Positions 6,013-13,110 of a stretch of DNA of 25,954 nt are shown here, one piece after another (position 1 is the stretch's first letter; each line of letters opens with the position of its first letter). Source of the DNA: a virus; IMG/VR virus record IMGVR_UViG_3300048571_000220, positions 1 to 25,954 of that record; one strand, given 5' to 3'. The notes under the pieces are model-generated. The model was not told the DNA's origin, made no database searches, and was given only the letters and a program-made list of their open reading frames with translations. The position numbers and the translations under genes are program-made.

Positions 6013-6225
6013 ATGGCGATATTTGATAAAAAAAAAGCAACTGAAACAATGGATGATACCCGCGAGAGAATAGCAAACGCAATTGATCCCGCGCGATCAA
6101 ATAGAAATGTTTTAAGAAACAAAAAAAATGTTTTAACAATTGAAGAAATTAAAAACTCAAAAAAATATTTTAAAAATAATCTATATTTGTTTTTAGAAAC
6201 AACTTTTACAAACATTCAATTTTAA
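6013..6225 (+). CDS. Portal protein, N-terminal fragment (frame 1)
   Basis: This frame has 70 residues, with a good ribosome site (AAGGAG 6000-6005) and ATG 6013. The start (MAIFDKKK) is typical of siphovirus portals, which often begin with a short basic stretch before the first helix. The frame ends at 6225. The rest of the portal continues in the -1 frame, open from 6180 to 7400, so the two frames overlap by 46 bases. The joined product would be about 462 residues, the usual portal length, whereas 70 residues alone make no sense. The nearest run, G-TTT-TTA at 6189-6195, is only a poor slippery site. Either the gene is frameshifted by mutation or sequence error, or it is recoded. Confidence 0.6.
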   Translation: MAIFDKKKATETMDDTRERIANAIDPARSNRNVLRNKKNVLTIEEIKNSKKYFKNNLYLFLETTFTNIQF

Positions 6226-7400
6226 AAGAAAGTAATTCTTTTTTTGATTCAAATATAAAAACTTCCAAACTGGAAGAAGTAGTAAAAAAAATAAATGCAA
6301 AAGTATTGGATGAATTTTCTTTTTATGATTTGACAAATGAGGGAGAACCAATTGAAGTTTTTAATACTGAATCCGGCTCATTTATTTTTGACCGCTCAGA
6401 ACTCTCGAAGCTGACAGAGCAATTAATAATTTATGGTAATTCATTTTGTAAAGTAAATATTGTTGATGGCAAATTTGATTTTAATTTTATCGAACCATTT
6501 AAAGTTTTTGAAAATGAACTTTTCACGGATGTGGTTTTTAGTAAAAAAGGTAAAATATTAATCGAAAGAAGGTTTGAAAATGAAATACAAATTTTACAAG
6601 AAAGTGCAAGTAGTGGAAAATTGGAAGTGATTTCAAAAAATGTGCACAACACTGAAAATAAATTAATCTTCAAAATTGACATGGGTGATAGCGTAATCAC
6701 CAATGGGTCGATTGAAATGATATTAATGCAATCCAAACTATTCACAACTTTAAACCACGAAGTAGAATCAACAAAAACAAAAATATTTATGGACCAAACA
6801 TATTTGAAATTTTACAATTCAATCAGAGAACATTTTGTTCCAGTTGCTTCGCCTGAAATGATTGAAGAGAATAACTCGAGGCCAATTTTTGAGACATTGC
6901 AATCAAATTTAAAAAGCGATGATTTGAAAAAAGCTAATGAAATATTAGAAAATCAAATAGCTACAAATTTAATGCTGGACAAATCTACTTTAGGTTTGTC
7001 ATCAGTAACTGCTACAGAGCTTAATATGTCCACTTCGCAAACATGCGATACTATTAACATTCTAAAATCAAAAGTTGAAAATGCAATCACTTTATTTATT
7101 TGTGAATTATTGAACAGTGATGATTATTTCATAAAAATTAAAGATTATTCGATTAAAAATGAAAAAGAAAACATTGCGCTAACTTCGCAATTGTTGCAAG
7201 TCGGTGCAATTACTGAACTTTCTGCTGTAAAAAAGTTAAATCCTGAATGGAGTTTAATTGAACAAAAAGTTGAAGCTTATTCGTTAATGTATCAAAAGGG
7301 TACGCCTTTTACAGAAAATCAAAGAATAGAAGCAATTGAACTGGGTATTTTGCAAAGTTCAAATATTGAAGGGGGTGATGAGGATGGCACAATTCTATAA
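6180..7400 (+). CDS. Portal protein, main part (frame -1 relative to its start)
   Basis: The frame is open from 6180 and encodes about 406 residues, of which the part from TTG 6306 (364 residues) could start only with a TTG that lacks a ribosome site. The portal is the dodecameric ring through which DNA enters the head. Support: position after the large terminase; a helical segment with TATELNMSTSQT followed by a long helix, the pattern of the portal stem and crown; and a downstream minor head protein. The first 50 or so residues lie in the other frame (6013-6225). The next gene starts inside its last codons. Confidence 0.75.
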   Translation, partial: SIFVFRNNFYKHSILKESNSFFDSNIKTSKLEEVVKKINAKVLDEFSFYDLTNEGEPIEVFNTESGSFIFDRSELSKLTEQLIIYGNSFCKVNIVDGKFDFNFIEPFKVFENELFTDVVFSKKGKILIERRFENEIQILQESASSGKLEVISKNVHNTENKLIFKIDMGDSVITNGSIEMILMQSKLFTTLNHEVESTKTKIFMDQTYLKFYNSIREHFVPVASPEMIEENNSRPIFETLQSNLKSDDLKKANEILENQIATNLMLDKSTLGLSSVTATELNMSTSQTCDTINILKSKVENAITLFICELLNSDDYFIKIKDYSIKNEKENIALTSQLLQVGAITELSAVKKLNPEWSLIEQKVEAYSLMYQKGTPFTENQRIEAIELGILQSSNIEGGDEDGTIL

Positions 7401-7803
7401 CGAAGAAATCTACGAAAAAATAAAAAATGTTTTAAATTTTATGTCTAAAAAAGATATAGATTTAAATATTTTCATTTCTGCAGAATTGTCGAAATATTCT
7501 CAACGCGGAAAAAAAATAGGTAAGATTAATTTTGAAAAAGAATTTTATGAAATATATAATTTTGAAATTCCAAATTTAGAACCTATAATAAAAAAGCTTT
7601 TTATTTTTAATTCACAAGATTTTGAAAATGTGGATAATTCCAAAAACACAATTAATGATTTTGATATTTCATTAGAAAATACTCATCTTTTAAATGTCGA
7701 GTTTAATAAAAAAATAACAGAACTATGCAATAATTCATATGCTAAATATTTATCCCTAGCTAATTTATATGATATTGAATTAAACAAAAAACTTAAAAAG
7801 TGA
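7384..7803 (+). CDS. Hypothetical minor head protein
   Basis: This 139-residue Lys/Asn-rich helical protein fits no family I recognise. It sits between the portal and a minor capsid protein 2 homologue, where many Gram-positive phages carry a minor capsid gene, so a structural or head-assembly role is likely. ATG 7384 is chosen because GAAGGGGGTG ends about seven bases upstream; ATG 7378 is also possible. The gene overlaps the portal end by 17 bases, which suggests coupled translation. Confidence 0.6.
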   Translation: MAQFYNEEIYEKIKNVLNFMSKKDIDLNIFISAELSKYSQRGKKIGKINFEKEFYEIYNFEIPNLEPIIKKLFIFNSQDFENVDNSKNTINDFDISLENTHLLNVEFNKKITELCNNSYAKYLSLANLYDIELNKKLKK

Positions 7804-7820
7804 TTTAGAATGGAGTGGCG

Positions 7821-8456
7821 ATGGATAATATAGAAAATGTAGAAATTGAATTTACGGGCGAAGAATTGGACGCATTAAAAAAAGAAATTTATGAAGAAGT
7901 TGCTACAAAAGGACTTTTGATTAATAATTTTATTTTAGATGGCGCAGGAAGAAAATATGAGTTTGAAACCTGGTTAAACAGATCGTTGAGAATTAGTATA
8001 GCTAATGATTTATTTGATAATACAATAAATTTAGGCGCTGAAGTTGGCCAGTCTGAATATTTAATAAGTGCCGTTTCTGATTGTTCAAATTTGTGTATCA
8101 ATTATCAGAACAATATTTATAGCACAGATAGTAAATCTAAATATCCTCCACTAAATTCAACACTTTTTAAAAATGGGGGAGGACTGCTTCATCCAAATTG
8201 TAGGCATACAATTGACCCTTATTTTGAAGGCGTTACAGAAAAATGGGATGTTCCTAATCGAAGTGAAATAAAGAAAAACTCAGAAAATCGCGCGGAGTGG
8301 TTAAAGTGTAATAATAATTATATTAAATATTCTAAAATTGCTGAAGCGCAAAAAGAGTTAGGATTTGATAATTCAGGTTATTTAAGAAAAGCAAATGAAT
8401 GGCTCGCTCGCAGAAATGCTTTACCTAATCCATATGACAGCGCATTTGATTTATGA
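7821..8456 (+). CDS. Phage minor capsid protein 2-like head protein
   Basis: This 211-residue protein resembles the Phage_min_cap2 family (PF06152). Residues 86-136 carry the family pattern: SDCSNLCINYQNNIYS, then a Gly-rich loop and LLHPNCRHTIDPY with conserved Cys and His. It is shorter than the family usual of about 300 or more because the N-terminal helical part is reduced; the preceding gene may supply that part. ATG 7821 has GGAG six bases upstream; GTG 7815 is in frame and possible. The protein probably sits in the prohead near the portal and may enter the cell with the DNA. Confidence 0.75.
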   Translation: MDNIENVEIEFTGEELDALKKEIYEEVATKGLLINNFILDGAGRKYEFETWLNRSLRISIANDLFDNTINLGAEVGQSEYLISAVSDCSNLCINYQNNIYSTDSKSKYPPLNSTLFKNGGGLLHPNCRHTIDPYFEGVTEKWDVPNRSEIKKNSENRAEWLKCNNNYIKYSKIAEAQKELGFDNSGYLRKANEWLARRNALPNPYDSAFDL

Positions 8457-8474
8457 ACACTCTGTAAATATTAT

Positions 8475-8503
8475 TTTACAAAATATCTTTAATATGTTAT
8501 AAT
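8475..8503 (+). promoter_or_regulatory. Promoter in front of scaffold and capsid genes
   Basis: TTTACA (8475-8480), a 17-base spacer and extended -10 TGTTATAAT (8495-8503). The start should be G8511 (transcript GGAGCACC). The -35 box is the right arm of an inverted repeat TGTAAA-TATTAT-TTTACA (8463-8480), which could be an operator or a weak terminator for the upstream gene. A separate promoter here would raise capsid and scaffold output. Confidence 0.75.
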
Positions 8504-8540
8504 AAAAATAGGAGCACCATTCTCTGAAAAAGTGGGCGAA

Positions 8541-8553
8541 CGCGACTCTCGCG
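8541..8553 (+). promoter_or_regulatory. GC-rich leader hairpin before the scaffold gene
   Basis: CGCGA-CTC-TCGCG is a perfect five-pair stem in an otherwise AT-rich leader. It ends six bases before AAGGAGG (8560-8566) of the scaffold gene. It may protect the 5' end of this abundant message or tune ribosome access. Confidence 0.5.
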
Positions 8554-8568
8554 GAAAAAGGAGGAATT

Positions 8569-9096
8569 ATGGAAAAAGCTAAATTACAAGAAATAATTAA
8601 AAACAATACAGATGAAAAAGGTGATATTGATTTTGAAAAAGTTGGGGAAATAGTAGCTTCGGAAAATCAAAAAAAAATAGATTCTATTATTGTGGCAAAA
8701 AAGAATAAGGCAAAAGAAAAGTTATCAAAAATGGAAGAAGAATTAAATGAATTAAAAAATAGCTCTAAAAAAGCAGAGCCTAAAATTAAAGCAGATAATT
8801 CAGATGATTCAGATTTGATAAAAAAACAATTTGAAGAATTAAAAAGTCAAATTGAGAACATGCAAAAAGAAAAAGAAAAAGAATCAAAAATAAAAGCGTT
8901 TAAGAAAAGCGCGAAAGAGTTAAAAGTGGATGATATTTTGATAAATTCATTTATTGATTCTGGTTCGGACCTGGATAAGATTGACCTTGATAAATTTAAA
9001 GGTAAGGAGCAAATTATTAAAAATCTAGGTGAAGATGATGATAGTGAAGAAGAATCGGGTTCAGGTTTATCAAAAGTAGAACAGCTTTTACTCTAA
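8569..9096 (+). CDS. Capsid scaffold protein
   Basis: This 175-residue, highly charged protein has coiled-coil heptads at about 40-115 (KEKLSKMEEELNELKN; FEELKSQIENMQKEKEKE), an acidic Asp/Ser/Glu tail and a short C-terminal helix (LSKVEQLLL). That composition and its place directly before the major capsid gene are typical of siphovirus scaffolds (DUF4355-like), which fill the prohead and leave before DNA enters. No protease motif is seen. It has a strong ribosome site (AAGGAGG) and its own promoter and leader, and is followed at 13 bases by the capsid gene. Confidence 0.78.
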   Translation: MEKAKLQEIIKNNTDEKGDIDFEKVGEIVASENQKKIDSIIVAKKNKAKEKLSKMEEELNELKNSSKKAEPKIKADNSDDSDLIKKQFEELKSQIENMQKEKEKESKIKAFKKSAKELKVDDILINSFIDSGSDLDKIDLDKFKGKEQIIKNLGEDDDSEEESGSGLSKVEQLLL

Positions 9097-9109
9097 AAAA
9101 GGAGAAAAA

Positions 9110-10012
9110 ATGGCATTTACGAACAAAGACTATGCAGGAACGATACCAATATTAGAAAAAGAAGCATTAGATTTAAATAGGTTTTTTGTTTACAAAGAAA
9201 GTAACAGAAATCTAAAAACTGCAATATTTGATTTGAATCCTATTATAAATATTTCAAGCGAAGAAATATCTAGTTGCGAAGGCAAAGACGAAATAGAATG
9301 TTTGGAGTTGGGAAGTTTAGAAATCACAGCAACTTTACCTGCTAAAATAAACGCTAAACTTCCAAAATGTTATGAGTCGGAAAAAAAAGATGATTCAATG
9401 ATGATTGATATGCGAGAAATAGCAACAGCTAATGCAAATGCAAAAGCGGCGCGTGGTTTTTCAGAAATAATAGCGCAAGCGGCACCTGCAGATTACAATA
9501 TACACATTTTAGAAAATGTGAAAGATAAGTTGGTTGCCTCGATAAAAGCACTTTCATTAAAAGGTGTACCAATAAACCAAATGACTATTTTAATAAAAGA
9601 AGATTTGTCTTTGGATTTAAAATCATTAGAAATTCAATATTCAGATTACAATATTGTAACGGCTGACAAAAAGAATTTTACGATACTGAATGGATTGGGC
9701 GTTAAGGATATTGCGTCAGTTCCAAGCGCTATTTTAAATTATGGTGCTAAAACTCCTGCTGACTATATTGACTTTTTAATTTACGTTCCGTCGAGAACCC
9801 CGATTCACATTTTTTGTGACAAACCGTTACGATTGGTTAAATTTAACGATGTTAACGTTGGCGAAACAACAAAAGTGGATGGATATTCTCAAGTTGGCGC
9901 AAAAACTGCAACTGATTGTATCAAAGTATTTACACAAGCGCCGTCTGAACCAGGTAACATTGAGGCTTCAAAAACTGCACCATCAAAAGAAATTGCAAAA
10001 AACACAAAATAA
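9110..10012 (+). CDS. Major capsid protein (by position)
   Basis: This 300-residue protein is assigned as the main shell protein because it follows the scaffold, has a strong ribosome site (AAAGGAG) and is followed by a large terminator-like hairpin that would favour its message. I do not recognise a diagnostic HK97 motif, but the mix of alpha helix (114-127, ANANAKAARGFSEI; 138-150) and beta segments, and the length, fit an HK97-type fold without a delta domain. There is no sign of a cleaved N-terminal extension. The C-terminal 30 residues are Lys/Ser/Pro-rich and probably disordered. Confidence 0.72.
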   Translation: MAFTNKDYAGTIPILEKEALDLNRFFVYKESNRNLKTAIFDLNPIINISSEEISSCEGKDEIECLELGSLEITATLPAKINAKLPKCYESEKKDDSMMIDMREIATANANAKAARGFSEIIAQAAPADYNIHILENVKDKLVASIKALSLKGVPINQMTILIKEDLSLDLKSLEIQYSDYNIVTADKKNFTILNGLGVKDIASVPSAILNYGAKTPADYIDFLIYVPSRTPIHIFCDKPLRLVKFNDVNVGETTKVDGYSQVGAKTATDCIKVFTQAPSEPGNIEASKTAPSKEIAKNTK

Positions 10013-10020
10013 AACATAAA

Positions 10021-10081
10021 AAAGTTACTTCTTTTATTCTTTCATAAAGAAAGGCTATTAAAAAGAGGTAATTTCTTTTTT
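10021..10081 (+). terminator. Long hairpin terminator after the capsid gene
   Basis: TTACTTCTTTT (10025-10035) pairs with AAAAGAGGTAA (10051-10061) with one G-T pair, and TTCTTT-CAT-AAAGAA forms an inner stem. A T-rich tail (10062-10081) follows. It is likely a partial terminator that lets the capsid and scaffold be made in excess over the connector and tail genes. Confidence 0.65.
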
Positions 10082-10099
10082 AAAAAGTTAGGAGCAAAA

Positions 10100-10411
10100 A
10101 TGAATAATGATATGGACTACATTTTTGAATATTACAAAAAATTTGTTGAAGAAAAATTTGACGTCTTCGACAATATTTGTAATGAAAAAATAACAAAAAC
10201 TTCTTTATTTGAAGGAAGAATTTATGTTCAAAAACTTTATAATAATGATTGTTATTGCAACACTAATCACGACACACATTTATTAGATGCTATATGTATA
10301 TACACTCATTTTGATGCAAATATAATTTCTGACGATGAAACTATTCAAAAAAATGTAGCTAAAAAAAATTGTTATAATTACCTTTTAAATTTAGGATTAG
10401 TAAATGCTTAA
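10100..10411 (+). CDS. Putative head-tail connector protein
   Basis: This 103-residue helical protein has a Cys/His-rich central part. No family match is certain. Its position directly after the capsid, and its size, suit the connector that docks under the portal (gp6/gp15-like). It starts with ATG 10100 after TTAGGAG. Its end overlaps the next start by eight bases. Confidence 0.55.
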   Translation: MNNDMDYIFEYYKKFVEEKFDVFDNICNEKITKTSLFEGRIYVQKLYNNDCYCNTNHDTHLLDAICIYTHFDANIISDDETIQKNVAKKNCYNYLLNLGLVNA

Positions 10412-10796
10412 AAGTAAAAGTGCTAACTTTGAAAGGAATTTAAACAGCAAAAAAATGAGTTCGCAAATTGATAAAAATAGTTATAAAATTGTGAATATAA
10501 TCGCAACTTCTGCTAAACAAAATTTTATACCAGTTGCAACACGCGCAACATTTAATAGTATAAAGATTTCGAAATCTAAAAATGGTTATGAAATAAGTTC
10601 GTTTAATTATCAGGATGTGGCAAATTCTGGTGTAGATAGATACAATTATAAAAAACCAAATAAAGCATATGCAACTAAATCAGGAAATATAATTCCTGCG
10701 GGAAAAAATGCAGGTAGGTTTCAGTGGTTCAAAAAAGCTTATAAATTGCAAAAAACAAATATCGATAAAATTGCAAAAGGAGGCGTTGTAAAATGA
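10404..10796 (+). CDS. Minor capsid/neck protein (PF11114-like)
   Basis: This 130-residue protein includes the segment VATRATFNSIKISKSKNGYE followed by a strand-rich part and GRFQWFKKAY, the pattern of Gram-positive phage minor capsid or neck proteins (a 'remove charge, pack barrel, Trp near the end' layout also seen in HK97 gp10-like proteins). It likely joins head to tail. It begins inside the last codons of the previous gene and ends with an ATGA overlap with the next, so translation is coupled. Confidence 0.6.
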   Translation: MLKSKSANFERNLNSKKMSSQIDKNSYKIVNIIATSAKQNFIPVATRATFNSIKISKSKNGYEISSFNYQDVANSGVDRYNYKKPNKAYATKSGNIIPAGKNAGRFQWFKKAYKLQKTNIDKIAKGGVVK

Positions 10797-11167
10797 GTGA
10801 TTATTTAAATTTAGAATATTATCTAAATGGATATTTCAATCATTTATTTAATGCGCAAAATACATCTTTTAATTTGAGTGGCACAAATTTCAAAACTTTT
10901 TTAGGAACGCCGCCGGAATTGACTCAATCGGGAGAATCCAAACAATCACAATTGACGCTAAACATACCACTCGAAGAAAAAAAAGAAATAGTAATAAAAG
11001 AATTGTTCCAAGAATTCTACTCAAATTCAATACCTGAATTCGACGGAGTTCGGATAAATTTAAAAATCAAAAGCGTTGATTTTCAAGAACGCACAAAAAA
11101 ATGTGATGTTTATTTCATAAATATTGAGTATTCATTGCACCAAAAAAAGGAGAAAAAATGGAGTTAA
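10793..11167 (+). CDS. Putative tail terminator/neck protein
   Basis: This 124-residue protein follows an ATGA overlap with the upstream gene. Predicted as alpha helix then beta strands (LTLNIPLEEKKEIVIKELFQEF; VRINLKIKSVDFQ), it fits the fold and place of tail terminator or minor capsid proteins that cap the tail tube just before the major tail protein gene. I cannot name a family with confidence. The last ten bases overlap the start of the tail tube gene, whose ribosome site lies within this coding region. Confidence 0.55.
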   Translation: MSDYLNLEYYLNGYFNHLFNAQNTSFNLSGTNFKTFLGTPPELTQSGESKQSQLTLNIPLEEKKEIVIKELFQEFYSNSIPEFDGVRINLKIKSVDFQERTKKCDVYFINIEYSLHQKKEKKWS

Positions 11168-12135
11168 ATAAAGAAACAATATCAGAAACAATTTCAACAA
11201 GTGATTTTCAAAATGGTAAAAATGAAGTAATAAATACTGCAACCGGGAACATTGATGAAAAGGGCGGTTTTCAATTTGAAGACCCTTCTTTTAAAGATTT
11301 GCAAGAAAAATGCGGAATGTCATCAAGTTCAACAATTAGAAATATTCAACCGGGAATTTCACTTTTTGGAAAATGTCAAGATGACATATTATGGTTTGAT
11401 TCTTCAGATGTAAATATTATTTCTGATGAAGGTGAAATAAAGGTATCGCGTGAGGACGTTGAGAATAATTCAAATTATAAAGAAACAACATCGGGAAAAA
11501 TCGAAGGAACAAAAACAATTACAATTAAACCTAATTTTGGAAGCAAATTTATTCAAAAAATGATGGAAATTCAAATGCGCGCTCAAACTGACAATGGAGA
11601 AACTCTTAAAAAATATTCAGATGGTGGTTTCCACTTAAAAACAACTTTGGAAGATTCGGAAGGTAATTTTCAAATAGTGATATTAGATTTAAATATGAAA
11701 TTTGAAGGTGACTTTGACGCCCTTGGTAAAAATTTTTCAGATGGGGAGTTAGAAATGGAGCTTAGTTTCATGATTGAAAGACCATCTTCAACTTTAATTT
11801 TGGGTGTTCTTCCGGAGAACTTTGGATTCTCGGAAGATTTTGAAGCTCCAAAAATTTCGGGTGGAACAACGACAACGACTGCTGCAGAAGTGACTGTAAA
11901 AAGTGCAGTATTGACGGACACTCTTGGTTGCACGGATGGCAATATTTATTATGTTGTATATGGTATTGACAATAATATCATAGGTAGCACGATTTCGAAA
12001 TCTGGTACAGAAGCAAAAATATCAGGAACTTTTACTCCTAACGCGGGGCAAAAATTAGTAGTAACAATGGGCTATTTAATTTCTGGCGGAAATGTTCCGT
12101 TCCCGGTGCACAAAATTGATGTAACAGTTTCATGA
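11158..12135 (+). CDS. Major tail (tube) protein with C-terminal Ig-like domain
   Basis: This 325-residue protein is placed between neck genes and the tail chaperone, where the tube protein lies. Residues 1-225 form the tube domain (strand-rich, with a helix FIQKMMEIQMRAQ). A short acidic linker, a Thr run (TTTTTAA) and a separate beta-sandwich-like domain (about 240-325) follow; such Ig-like additions on the tail tube are common in siphoviruses and stick to surfaces. ATG 11158 has AAAGGAG upstream within the previous gene. Confidence 0.75.
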   Translation: MELNKETISETISTSDFQNGKNEVINTATGNIDEKGGFQFEDPSFKDLQEKCGMSSSSTIRNIQPGISLFGKCQDDILWFDSSDVNIISDEGEIKVSREDVENNSNYKETTSGKIEGTKTITIKPNFGSKFIQKMMEIQMRAQTDNGETLKKYSDGGFHLKTTLEDSEGNFQIVILDLNMKFEGDFDALGKNFSDGELEMELSFMIERPSSTLILGVLPENFGFSEDFEAPKISGGTTTTTAAEVTVKSAVLTDTLGCTDGNIYYVVYGIDNNIIGSTISKSGTEAKISGTFTPNAGQKLVVTMGYLISGGNVPFPVHKIDVTVS

Positions 12136-12191
12136 TATTTTAATAAAATTTTCATGGTTCTAAAAATAAAATAGAAATTAAAAGGAGAATT

Positions 12192-12650
12192 ATGGCTATA
12201 ACATTTAACAAAAAAGAAAAAGTGAATTCTTTTTCTTTTCAAGAAAATGGCGTAAAAATCGATAAAATAAAAATTTCAAGCAAAATGATAGATTTAAAAA
12301 ATGAACAGTCTGAAAAAATAAATAAAATGCTGATGAAAAAAGTTAGTAAAAATGGTATGAAAATCAATCCAAATAAAAAAGGAGAAATTGACATTAAAGA
12401 TTTCGATTTAACAGAAGAAGACTTTTTAAAAATGACAAGCAAGGATAAAAATTATTTCGAAGAAATGACATCATTGGTTTTCGAACAACAAGGCTCAAAT
12501 TTGGAAGAACTAAAAAGTGTATTCGCTGAACGTGATGAGTCGGATGCTACTGAATTGGCAAGTGCATTATACACTAATTTTGTTGGTAAATTATCAAATA
12601 AAATCGAAGAAGAAATCGATAAAATATTAGGGGATAATACTCCCAGCTGA
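12192..12650 (+). CDS. Tail assembly chaperone, short form (gpG-like)
   Basis: This 152-residue acidic and helical protein lies directly before the tape measure gene. It is the short product of the universal siphovirus G/GT pair that guides tail tube assembly and is not in the virion. Near its end, TTA GGG GAT AAT ACT CCC AGC TGA contains two shift-prone sites, GGGG (12630-12633) and CCCA (12642-12645). A +1 shift joins it to the frame 12631-13110. It starts at ATG 12192 after AAAGGAG. Confidence 0.8.
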   Translation: MAITFNKKEKVNSFSFQENGVKIDKIKISSKMIDLKNEQSEKINKMLMKKVSKNGMKINPNKKGEIDIKDFDLTEEDFLKMTSKDKNYFEEMTSLVFEQQGSNLEELKSVFAERDESDATELASALYTNFVGKLSNKIEEEIDKILGDNTPS

Positions 12651-13110
12651 TGGGGGTAATATAAAACCTCCAAAATTAGATTTGGAAATGGAATACGAGT
12701 ATGAATTAATACATTCTCAATATTCGAAGGAATACTCAAGAAGTACATTTGAAGAAGATTATTCACTTTTACATTTTAAATTATTCAACGCTAGAATAAT
12801 GACTTTAACTGGGCCAATCGAAAATATTATTAAAGCTAGAGCTATTTTGCTTGGTGAAAATAAAGCGGATAAAGAAGAAAAAAAATGGGCCAGAAAATTC
12901 ATGACTCCCTCTATTGAAGCATATTTAAAAAATGTAGATTTGGACAAAGATATAAACAAAGTTCAGTCTATTTTTCAAAGTGCTGAATTGATGGCAAGTA
13001 AAAAAAGCGATAGTTTTTTAAGTGAAAAAAGGCTTCAAGAAAAAAATAAAAGAATTCAAAATCAATTTTTGAAGTCTATGAAAGGGGTGAACAATAATGG
13101 CAACAACTGA
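12631..13110 (+). CDS. Tail assembly chaperone extension (gpT-like, made by +1 frameshift)
   Basis: The frame is open from 12631, right after the in-frame stop TAG at 12628-12630, and overlaps the end of the short chaperone by 20 bases. It has no ATG near its start and no ribosome site before TTG 12682, so it is expected only as a fusion of about 305 residues with the upstream protein. It encodes helical segments and a charged tail (KRLQEKNKRIQNQFLKSMKG). Position before the tape measure is the hallmark of the T part, which binds the tape measure protein. The end overlaps the tape measure start by 14 bases. Confidence 0.75.
   Translation, partial: GIILPADGGNIKPPKLDLEMEYEYELIHSQYSKEYSRSTFEEDYSLLHFKLFNARIMTLTGPIENIIKARAILLGENKADKEEKKWARKFMTPSIEAYLKNVDLDKDINKVQSIFQSAELMASKKSDSFLSEKRLQEKNKRIQNQFLKSMKGVNNNGNN
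12639..12657 (+). promoter_or_regulatory. Hairpin with the zero-frame stop codon in its loop, possible frameshift stimulator
   Basis: ACTCCCA (12639-12645) pairs with TGGGGGT (12651-12657), seven pairs including one G-T, and the loop GCTGA holds the stop of the short tail chaperone. It begins five bases after GGGG (12630-12633), the spacing usual for structures that stall ribosomes at a shift site. Confidence 0.55.

Noticed and set aside
9816-10019. 67-codon frame in the end of the capsid gene
   Set aside because: It is wholly inside the capsid frame and has no ribosome site; its Gln/Lys-rich content is a frame shadow.
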